Source: Bacteroidota bacterium
Lineage (GTDB): Bacteria > Bacteroidota > Bacteroidia > Bacteroidales > Prolixibacteraceae
Reading direction: 5' to 3'
Length of the DNA: 5,352 bases
Assembly (NCBI GenBank): GCA_013203755.1
Contig: JABMPI010000578.1
Coordinates: forward strand, 1-5,352
The notes under the pieces are model-generated. The model had not been told where the DNA came from. It worked only from the letters and a program-made list of their open reading frames with translations, and searched no databases. Numbering within the stretch: position 1 is the stretch's first letter; each line of letters begins with the position of its first letter. The translations under genes were made by a program, and so were the position numbers. This document shows positions 1-5,352 of this stretch, piece after piece.

Positions 1-840
1 CTCATAAACCTGCCCTTTAATTCTGGGGAAAGGCATTCCATTGTCGGCCGTAACAATTACCAGCGTATTTTCCAACTCACCAATTGCTTCCAGTTTTTGT
101 AACATTAATTGAAGGTGTTTGTCGAAATATTCAATTTCAAATGCATAATCCAGCATGTCTTGACGAACGGTATCAACATCGGGCCAGAAGGTAGGAACTT
201 CATCAATTTCATCTTTTGTTTTTCCACCATATTTAGTACCTGCTCCAAATTCGTAACTGCGATGTGGTTCGGTGCTCCCATACCAAAAGCAGAAAGGTTG
301 TCCTTCGGGTCGTACCTCCAAAAATGCTTCAAAGTTTTTGGCATAATCGTTATTGGAAATGTATTTGGCCGGAGGAGTAAGTTTATGAGTGTCAAATTTA
401 GGACCGGTTAACTCACGTTTTATTCCATTTATTTTGCCGGGATTTCCAGGTGCCCAGCCTTTTGCAACGCTCCCAACCCAATATCCATTTTCGCCCAATG
501 CTTCGGCATAAGTTTTAAATTTTTCAGGAAAAAGTGGACTGTGGTTAGTTGCCTCTTCCAATTGCCAACTGTTTCTGCCAGTTAAAATACACGAGCGCGA
601 AGGAGCACATTTTGCATTGGGAGTGTAAGCTCTGGTAAATAATATTCCATCGTTTGCAACTCTGTCGAAGGCAGGAGTTTTAACCCAGTCGCAACCGTAA
701 GCCCCAAAATGTTTCCACGATGCATCGTCTGCAATGGCAAACAGAATATTCGGGCGTTTTGGTTTTTCTTGTTTTGAGTCACAAGCCACAAGTAATGCAA
801 TTGAAGTACAAATAAATAGAAGGGATAATAGCTGTTTCAT
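1..840 (-). CDS. Type I sulfatase lipoprotein, sulfamidase-like (partial, 3' end off the window)
   Basis: This is the N-terminal 280 residues of a formylglycine-dependent sulfatase, which hydrolyses sulfate esters or sulfamates. The reading frame is open from the ATG at 840 to the left edge. Residues 1-20 form a lipoprotein signal peptide ending in the lipobox L-V-A-C (Cys20 lipidated), so the enzyme should be membrane-anchored in the periplasm or on the surface. Visible catalytic features are the metal-binding pair Asp38-Asp39, the signature CAPSRSCILTG at residues 78-88 (Cys78 is the residue converted to formylglycine), a probable catalytic His193 in EPHR, and the metal-binding Asp266-Asn267 in TADNGMPFP, followed by Lys275. 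The DNG-x-PFP stretch and its spacing to Lys275 resemble human sulfamidase (SGSH, heparan N-sulfatase) as I remember it, so a sulfated glycan such as a glycosaminoglycan or marine polysaccharide is plausible; the real substrate is unknown. The usual GKxH segment reads AKGW (126-129). A formylglycine-generating or anaerobic maturase must be encoded elsewhere. No Shine-Dalgarno is seen. The sulfatase call is firm; the subfamily is inference. Confidence 0.95.
   Translation of the reverse strand, partial: MKQLLSLLFICTSIALLVACDSKQEKPKRPNILFAIADDASWKHFGAYGCDWVKTPAFDRVANDGILFTRAYTPNAKCAPSRSCILTGRNSWQLEEATNHSPLFPEKFKTYAEALGENGYWVGSVAKGWAPGNPGKINGIKRELTGPKFDTHKLTPPAKYISNNDYAKNFEAFLEVRPEGQPFCFWYGSTEPHRSYEFGAGTKYGGKTKDEIDEVPTFWPDVDTVRQDMLDYAFEIEYFDKHLQLMLQKLEAIGELENTLVIVTADNGMPFPRIKGQVYE
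769..840 (-). other. Lipoprotein (type II) signal peptide coding segment of the sulfatase
   Basis: The first 24 codons show a short positive start (Met-Lys), a hydrophobic core LLSLLFICTSIALLV, and a lipobox with Cys20 followed by Asp-Ser-Lys-Gln. Signal peptidase II should cleave before Cys20. The sulfatase fold begins at about residue 29 (RPNILFAIADD), leaving a short linker of about eight residues. This supports the ATG at 840 as the true start. Confidence 0.85.
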
Positions 841-870
841 TAAAAGTTGGTTTAAATCTATTTTAATTTT

Positions 871-878
871 CAAATTTA
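871..878 (-). promoter_or_regulatory. Candidate -7 box of the sulfatase promoter (TAAATTTG)
   Basis: Read on the minus strand, these bases match the Bacteroidota housekeeping -7 consensus TAnnTTTG exactly. The box ends 30 bases upstream of the sulfatase ATG, giving a short leader. I see no TTTG at the expected -33 distance, so the promoter may be weak or need an activator, as is common for polysaccharide-utilisation genes. Prediction by motif and position only; AT-rich sequence makes chance matches possible. Confidence 0.45.
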
Positions 879-1043
879 TTAATGGTGTATAAAGATAATT
901 TTTAAAGTAGAGGAATTATAAAATTAAGGTTTCATTTTCGCTTGAAATCAAACTAAAAAGCTATATAAATTACTTCTATTTTCATAGACTTAACACATTC
1001 TTGTTAAAACAAATAAATGCCAAATTCAACATAAAAAAATTCC

Positions 1044-1051
1044 TATATTTG
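1044..1051 (+). promoter_or_regulatory. Candidate -7 box of the ileS promoter (TATATTTG)
   Basis: This is an exact match to the Bacteroidota -7 consensus TAnnTTTG, ending 36 bases before the ileS ATG. Transcription would begin just downstream, leaving a leader of roughly 30 bases, too short for a T-box or other large riboswitch. No convincing TTTG lies 19-21 bases upstream. It is the only perfect -7 match on the plus strand that I find in the intergenic region. Confidence 0.55.
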
Positions 1052-1075
1052 CATGTTTTTTAAAATAAGTAGAAT

Positions 1076-1080
1076 AAGGG
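1076..1080 (+). promoter_or_regulatory. Possible ribosome binding site for ileS (AAGGG)
   Basis: The purine stretch AAGGG ends seven bases before the ATG at 1088, a workable Shine-Dalgarno spacing. The other three genes in the window have only AT-rich leaders, as is usual in Bacteroidota, so this site supports the chosen ileS start but may not be essential. Confidence 0.45.
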
Positions 1081-1087
1081 TTTTCTT

Positions 1088-4000
1088 ATGAGGAATAAGT
1101 TTCAGGAATACAAGCAGTTAGATTTATCGCAGATTAATAAAGATGTGTTAAAACGTTGGGAGAGTGATGATACTTTTCACAAGAGTATTTCAACTCGCGA
1201 AGGCAATCCAACTTTCGTGTTTTACGAAGGGCCACCATCGGCAAACGGGATGCCTGGAATTCATCATGTTATGGCGCGCGCGATTAAAGATATCTTCTGC
1301 CGTTACAAAACTATGAAGGGGTTTCGTGTTCACCGTAAAGCGGGTTGGGATACGCACGGTTTGCCTGTGGAATTAAGTGTAGAAAAAGCACTTAATATTA
1401 CCAAAGAAGATATTGGCAAAAAAATTACTGTTGAAGAATACAACGAGCAGTGCCGTACCGAGGTAATGAAATATACTCGCGAGTGGGAAGAACTGACGCG
1501 CATAATGGGTTATTGGGTAAATATGGACGATCCGTATGTAACTTTTGATAACCGTTATATTGAATCGGTTTGGTGGTTGTTGAAAAAAATATACAGCAAA
1601 GGTTTAATGTACAAAGGATACACCATTCAACCTTATTCCCCGGCTGCAGGAACCGGTTTAAGTTCGCACGAATTGAATCAACCCGGCTGCTATCGCGATG
1701 TAAAAGACACCACTGCAATTGCTCAGTTTAAAGCCATAAGAAACGAAAAATCAGAGTTTCTTTTTGAAGGGACTGATTCGGATGTTTACTTCCTGGCCTG
1801 GACAACTACGCCGTGGACCCTGCCATCGAATACAGCACTTTGTGTTGGCTCCGGAATTAAATATGTGAAGGTTAAAACATTTAATCCGTACACCGGAATT
1901 CCTGTAACTTTAATATTGGCGAAAGACCTTTTTAGCGTTCATTTTAGCCCTAAAAATGCAGACTTGCCTTTTGATGAATACAAACAAGGCGACAAAAATA
2001 TTCCATATCAGATAGTTGGCGAATACAAAGGAAGCGAATTAAAAGGTGTTCAATACGAACAGTTAATTAAATGGGTAAAACCAAAAGGGAAAGCTTTTGA
2101 AATTATTATTGGCGATTTTGTAACCACCGAAGACGGAACAGGAATTGTACATATTGCGCCAACTTTTGGTGCCGACGATGATCGTGTTGCAAAACAAAAT
2201 GGTGTGTCGCCATTAATTGTGGAAGATATTGAAGGCAAAAACCAAGCTTTAGTAGATAAACAAGGACGCTTCTTTTTGGTGGAAAATATGTCGAAAGAAT
2301 TTGTTTCGGAATATGTAAATATTGAAAACTATAAAGTCTTTGCCGGCAGATATGTTAAAAATGAATACGACGAAACTCTGACTGAAAAAGATCCAACGGC
2401 TGATGTCGATATTTCAGTAATGTTGAAGCTTGAAAATAAAGCTTTTAAAATTGAAAAACATACACACAGTTACCCACATTGTTGGAGAACTGACAAACCG
2501 ATTTTGTACTATCCTTTAGACTCGTGGTTTATTAAAACTACGGCGGTTAAGGATAAAATGGTTGAATTGAATAAAACTATTAACTGGAAACCACAATCCA
2601 CCGGAACAGGGCGTTTTGGAAACTGGCTGGAGAATTTGGTTGACTGGAATTTGAGTCGCTCACGTTTTTGGGGAACGCCACTGCCAATTTGGAGAACGGA
2701 AGATAGTTCTGAGGAAATTTGTATTGGTTCAACCGAAGAGTTAATGGCTGAAATTGAAAAAGCCTTGGAAGTTGGTTTTATGACCGAGAATCCATACGAA
2801 GGATTTGAAGTTGGTAACAATGCCAAAGAAAATTACGACAAAGCAGATTTGCACAAACCATATGTAGATACAGTTATTTTGGTCTCTCCATCGGGGCAAA
2901 AAATGTTTCGCGAGCCCGATTTAATTGATGTTTGGTTCGATTCTGGTGCCATGCCTTTTGCACAGCGTCATTTTCCGTTTGAATGGAGTGAAGATTTCGG
3001 AGATGTATTTCCGGCAGATTTTATTGCTGAAGGTGTTGACCAAACACGTGGTTGGTTCTTTACCTTACATGCCATTGCCACAATGATTGGCGAATCTGTA
3101 GCATTCAAAAATATTATTTCCAACGGATTGGTTTTGGATAGCAAAGGCAATAAAATGTCGAAACGATTGGGCAATGCAGTTGATCCATTTTCTACCATCG
3201 ACAAATATGGTTCTGATCCCTTGCGTTGGTACATGATTACAAATTCTCAACCCTGGGACAATTTAAAATTTGACATTTCGGGAGTTGAAGAGGTAAAACG
3301 TAAATTCTTTGGAACTTTATATAATACCTACAATTTTTTTGCTCTTTATGCCAATGTTGATGGATTTGCTTACGCTGAAGAAGAAATTCCAATGGAAGGG
3401 CGATCTGAAATAGATCGATGGGTAATTTCTTTGCTGAATTCACTGATTAAAGAAGTGGGAGAGAGTTACGAAAATTATGAGCCAACACGCGCAGGTCGTG
3501 CTATTTCGGAATTCGTGTCAGAGAATTTAAGCAATTGGTTTGTTCGCTTGAGTCGTAAAAGATATTGGGGGGGAGAATATTCAACCGATAAAATTTATGC
3601 ATACCAAACTTTATATACTTGTTTGGTTAATGTGGCTAAATTAATGGCGCCAATTGCACCGTTTTATGCCGATTTATTGTTTGCAGACCTGAATAAAGCT
3701 ACAGGAAAAGAGGAAGATAGAAGTATTCATTTAATTGATTTTCCTGCTTTCGATGAAAAATTGATTGACAAAGATTTGGAAGAGAGGATGGCGATTGCAC
3801 AAAAAGCTTCTTCAATGGTTTTAGCATTACGAAGAAAGGAAAAACTGAAAGTTCGTCAGCCACTTGCAAAAATAATTGTACCGGTTTTAAATCCTCATTT
3901 TAAAGAGCAATTTGAGGCTGTTGCCAGTATTGTTTTGGCCGAAGTAAATGTAAAAGAAGTTGAATTTTTGACTGATACATCGGGTGTAATTAAAAAGAAA

Positions 4001-4525
4001 ATTAAAGCTAACTTTAAAGCTCTTGGTCCAAAATACGGAAAGCTGATGAAGCAGATTGCCGGTGCTGTAAATCAATTGGGCGATGCTGATATTTCGGTAT
4101 TTGAAAAGGCTGGAAAATTTGAAATTCCGGTGGGTGAAGAGATAATTACAATTACTTTAGAGGATGTTGAAATTCAAACTGAAGATATTCCCGGCTTGAC
4201 AATTGCAACCGAGGGGCAAATGACTTTGGCCTTAGATATTAATGTAACTGAGGAATTAAAACAAGAAGGAATTGCACGCGAATTCATCAATAAAATTCAA
4301 AATATACGTAAGGAAAGCAACTTTGAGGTGACTGATCGCGTTAATCTTACCATCGAAAAGCACGTTGAGTATAATAATGCAGTCGAATTTCATAAAAAAT
4401 ACATCTGTACACAAACCTTGGCCGATTCGCTGGAACTCGTGGAAACACTGAGAAATGCGGAAGCTAAAGAGGTGGAAATTGACAAAGAAGTGAACGCGAA
4501 AATAGTTGTAGAAAAACAAGGCTAA
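1088..4525 (+). CDS. ileS: Isoleucyl-tRNA synthetase, long (IleRS2-like) form with GIHH motif
   Basis: This cytoplasmic class I synthetase (1145 aa, complete) activates isoleucine with ATP and charges tRNA-Ile. Domains in order: the first half of the Rossmann fold with PPSANGMP then GIHH at residues 57-60, where most IleRS have HIGH; GWDTHGLPVE just after; the CP1 editing domain with AWTTTPWTLPSN from residue 237 and GTGIVHIAP from residue 350, followed by Asp363-Asp364, which by position should hold the conserved editing aspartate; DVWFDSG at 614-620 and EGVDQTRGW at 648-656; the KMSKS loop as KMSKR at 689-693; the anticodon-binding helical domain from about 770 to 925; and a C-terminal region (about 930-1145) without the cysteine pairs of the zinc-binding tail in E. 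coli-type IleRS. Length and tail resemble the eukaryote-like IleRS2 group. The start is supported by AAGGG at 1076-1080 and the -7 box at 1044. No other ileS copy is in the window. Function is certain; the IleRS2 assignment is inference from motifs. Confidence 0.98.
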   Translation: MRNKFQEYKQLDLSQINKDVLKRWESDDTFHKSISTREGNPTFVFYEGPPSANGMPGIHHVMARAIKDIFCRYKTMKGFRVHRKAGWDTHGLPVELSVEKALNITKEDIGKKITVEEYNEQCRTEVMKYTREWEELTRIMGYWVNMDDPYVTFDNRYIESVWWLLKKIYSKGLMYKGYTIQPYSPAAGTGLSSHELNQPGCYRDVKDTTAIAQFKAIRNEKSEFLFEGTDSDVYFLAWTTTPWTLPSNTALCVGSGIKYVKVKTFNPYTGIPVTLILAKDLFSVHFSPKNADLPFDEYKQGDKNIPYQIVGEYKGSELKGVQYEQLIKWVKPKGKAFEIIIGDFVTTEDGTGIVHIAPTFGADDDRVAKQNGVSPLIVEDIEGKNQALVDKQGRFFLVENMSKEFVSEYVNIENYKVFAGRYVKNEYDETLTEKDPTADVDISVMLKLENKAFKIEKHTHSYPHCWRTDKPILYYPLDSWFIKTTAVKDKMVELNKTINWKPQSTGTGRFGNWLENLVDWNLSRSRFWGTPLPIWRTEDSSEEICIGSTEELMAEIEKALEVGFMTENPYEGFEVGNNAKENYDKADLHKPYVDTVILVSPSGQKMFREPDLIDVWFDSGAMPFAQRHFPFEWSEDFGDVFPADFIAEGVDQTRGWFFTLHAIATMIGESVAFKNIISNGLVLDSKGNKMSKRLGNAVDPFSTIDKYGSDPLRWYMITNSQPWDNLKFDISGVEEVKRKFFGTLYNTYNFFALYANVDGFAYAEEEIPMEGRSEIDRWVISLLNSLIKEVGESYENYEPTRAGRAISEFVSENLSNWFVRLSRKRYWGGEYSTDKIYAYQTLYTCLVNVAKLMAPIAPFYADLLFADLNKATGKEEDRSIHLIDFPAFDEKLIDKDLEERMAIAQKASSMVLALRRKEKLKVRQPLAKIIVPVLNPHFKEQFEAVASIVLAEVNVKEVEFLTDTSGVIKKKIKANFKALGPKYGKLMKQIAGAVNQLGDADISVFEKAGKFEIPVGEEIITITLEDVEIQTEDIPGLTIATEGQMTLALDINVTEELKQEGIAREFINKIQNIRKESNFEVTDRVNLTIEKHVEYNNAVEFHKKYICTQTLADSLELVETLRNAEAKEVEIDKEVNAKIVVEKQG
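1256..1267 (+). other. ATP-binding signature of IleRS in swapped form (GIHH instead of HIGH)
   Basis: Codons GGA ATT CAT CAT encode Gly57-Ile58-His59-His60. The preceding residues PPSANGMP align without gaps to the PPYANG-x-x of ordinary IleRS, so the change is an exchange of the first and third signature residues rather than an alignment slip. The downstream residues VMARAIKD continue the family pattern. A GXHH form of this motif has been described in bacterial IleRS2 enzymes that are hyper-resistant to mupirocin. Confidence 0.9.
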
Positions 4526-4618
4526 CGATTTATCAACCATGCTTAAATTCGTTTCAATTTTTTATTAATTTAGAGCCTTCTTGAAAAAGAGGTATAAAAC
4601 TTAAAAAACCCTAATGTT

Positions 4619-4996
4619 ATGGGAGAAAAAAATAGATACTCGGATGAAGAGTTGATTGAATTCAAAGAATTAATCAACGGGAAGCTTGAAAAGGCTCAGG
4701 CAGACTATGACATGTATCGTAGTTCCATTAATCAAACTGATGGAAATGATATAGCAGACACTTCACCAACATTTAAAGTTTTGGAAGAAGGAGCTGCAAC
4801 TTTGTCGAAAGAGGAAGCTGGTAAGTTGGCACAGCGTCAGTTAAAGTTTATTCAGTATTTGCAAGCAGCTCTTGTTCGTATCGAGAATAAAACATACGGA
4901 ATTTGTCGTGATACCGGGAAGCTAATTTCTAAGGAAAGATTGCGGGCAGTGCCACATGCAACGCTGTGCATTGAAGCTAAAAATAATCAAAGGTAA
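4619..4996 (+). CDS. DksA/TraR-family RNA polymerase-binding protein, C-T-C-A (zinc-independent) type
   Basis: This complete 125-aa protein belongs to the DksA/TraR family, whose members insert a coiled coil into the RNA polymerase secondary channel and, often with ppGpp, adjust transcription of ribosomal and amino-acid genes. Two charged helices (about residues 8-36 and 56-90) form the predicted coiled coil. The tip between them holds DGNDIA (41-46), matching the DxxDxA motif whose acidic residues are needed in E. coli DksA. The C-terminal finger reads C96-x2-T99-x17-C117-x2-A120, so two of the four zinc cysteines are replaced; the same C-T-C-A pattern and spacing are known from Pseudomonas DksA2, which works without zinc. 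YGICRDTGKLI and ERLRAVPHATLC are clear family sequences. The gene lies 93 bases after ileS on the same strand, with no obvious terminator between, and is followed by a hairpin and lspA. No Shine-Dalgarno is visible; an ATG five bases upstream is out of frame. Family is firm; the regulatory targets are unknown. Confidence 0.93.
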   Translation: MGEKNRYSDEELIEFKELINGKLEKAQADYDMYRSSINQTDGNDIADTSPTFKVLEEGAATLSKEEAGKLAQRQLKFIQYLQAALVRIENKTYGICRDTGKLISKERLRAVPHATLCIEAKNNQR

Positions 4997-5017
4997 ATAG
5001 ATAAAAATAGTTGAAAT

Positions 5018-5068
5018 TGCTCTGCGGAAAATTCACCTGTTGAAAATTCCGGGGAGCATTTTTATTTT
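5018..5068 (+). terminator. Intrinsic terminator-like hairpin with T-tract, just before lspA
   Basis: Left arm 5018-5029 pairs with right arm 5047-5058. TGCTC pairs with GAGCA, then come a T-G wobble and one G-G mismatch, then CGGAA pairs with TTCCG. The inside is a loop of about 17 bases that may add two more A-T pairs (5032-5033 with 5043-5044). The stem is followed at once by TTTTT, A, TTTT (5059-5068). This is the classic form of a Rho-independent terminator. It begins 22 bases after the DksA-like stop codon and ends 12 bases before the lspA start, so it either ends the ileS/DksA-like transcript or acts as a partial, attenuator-like stop. Confidence 0.75.
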
Positions 5069-5080
5069 AATGAAATTGAT

Positions 5081-5352
5081 ATGTCACGAAGTTTAAAATC
5101 GCTACTTATTATTATTGCAATTTTAATTGCTGACCAGATACTGAAAGTTTGGATTAAAACTTCTATGTCCCTTGGCGATGAAATTGTTGTTTTCAATGAT
5201 TGGTTTATTCTCCATTTTGTTGAAAACAATGGAATGGCATTTGGATTTGAATTTGCTGGTGAATATGGAAAAATATTTTTAAGTATTTTTCGAATTCTGG
5301 CTGTTACGGCAATCGGTTGGTATTTGGTTAAACTGGCAAAACAACAATTACC
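5081..5352 (+). CDS. lspA: Lipoprotein signal peptidase (signal peptidase II), partial, 3' end off the window
   Basis: The first 90 codons of the inner-membrane aspartyl protease that removes signal peptides from prolipoproteins after diacylglyceryl transfer. Residues 5-24 form the first membrane helix and end in DQILK (Asp18, Lys22), the family's D-x3-K motif. VENNGMAFGF (48-55 and flanking) carries the conserved N-x-G-x-A-F box at Asn49, Gly51, Ala53 and Phe54. A second hydrophobic segment spans about residues 63-84. The two catalytic aspartates lie in the C-terminal half, beyond the right edge, so activity cannot be judged here; family proteins are usually 150-210 aa. The ATG at 5081 is preferred because no in-frame start lies upstream and the hydrophobic helix begins right after it; the ATG at 5070 is out of frame and stops quickly. 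The leader is AT-rich without Shine-Dalgarno. The gene follows a terminator-like hairpin by 12 bases. Confidence 0.95.
   Translation, partial: MSRSLKSLLIIIAILIADQILKVWIKTSMSLGDEIVVFNDWFILHFVENNGMAFGFEFAGEYGKIFLSIFRILAVTAIGWYLVKLAKQQL

Noticed and set aside
109..411. Open frame of 100 codons on the plus strand opposite the sulfatase
   Set aside because: It is antisense to a clear sulfatase with intact motifs, has no recognisable features and no promoter; it is a shadow frame.
930..947. Inverted repeat TTTCA / TGAAA in the divergent intergenic region, possible operator
   Set aside because: Arms of five bases in AT-rich sequence are expected by chance and it overlaps neither promoter box.
1052..1087. 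Leader of ileS considered as a T-box or other riboswitch
   Set aside because: The predicted leader is only about 30 bases and has no T-box sequence or structured stem.
3567..3573. Run of seven G in ileS that could mark a frameshift or slippage site
   Set aside because: The reading frame continues intact on both sides (RYWGGEY) with good family sequence, so there is no sign of a broken or phase-variable gene.
4566..4573. TAATTTAG, a near match to the -7 promoter box before the DksA-like gene
   Set aside because: One conserved position is wrong, no -33 element is present, and the spacer is very AT-rich, so a chance match is likely.
4574..4592. Possible small hairpin (CCTTCTT with AAAGAGG) between ileS and the DksA-like gene
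   Set aside because: The loop is only about three bases, the stem has a mismatch and a wobble, and no T-tract follows, so it does not qualify as a terminator.

Overview
The window looks like chromosome from a Bacteroidota bacterium. It is AT-rich and its coding starts mostly lack a Shine-Dalgarno sequence. Two perfect TAnnTTTG boxes (the Bacteroidota sigma -7 element) lie in the one divergent intergenic region. Protein-level hallmarks agree: a GIHH-type isoleucyl-tRNA synthetase, a lipoprotein sulfatase of the sort abundant in polysaccharide-degrading Bacteroidia, and an ileS / DksA-like / lspA gene order. A marine or gut member of the Bacteroidia (for example Marinilabiliales-like) would fit, but the genus cannot be fixed from this sequence.

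Layout: (1) 1-840, minus strand: the N-terminal 280 residues of a type I (formylglycine) sulfatase with a lipoprotein signal peptide; its 3' end lies beyond the left edge. (2) 841-1087: a 247-base divergent intergenic region with one promoter-like box for each direction. (3) 1088-4525, plus strand: complete isoleucyl-tRNA synthetase (1145 aa), whose HIGH motif reads GIHH. (4) 4526-4618: short AT-rich spacer with no clear signal. (5) 4619-4996, plus strand: complete 125-aa DksA/TraR-family protein with only two of the four zinc-finger cysteines (C-T-C-A type). (6) 4997-5080: spacer holding a strong hairpin plus T-tract that resembles an intrinsic terminator. (7) 5081-5352, plus strand: the first 90 codons of lipoprotein signal peptidase lspA, cut by the right edge.

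The three plus-strand genes are housekeeping functions: charging tRNA-Ile, tuning RNA polymerase, and maturing lipoproteins. They probably form a loose operon started at the ileS promoter, with the hairpin before lspA a possible point of partial termination. The sulfatase is a separate catabolic gene. Its only functional link is that, as a predicted lipoprotein, it would be a substrate of LspA.

I see no mobile element, CRISPR array, tRNA or rRNA gene, or wholly unknown system. The points most worth a second look are the swapped IleRS signature motif (a mupirocin-resistance marker in other IleRS2 enzymes), the zinc-independent DksA-like protein, and the terminator-like hairpin immediately before lspA.
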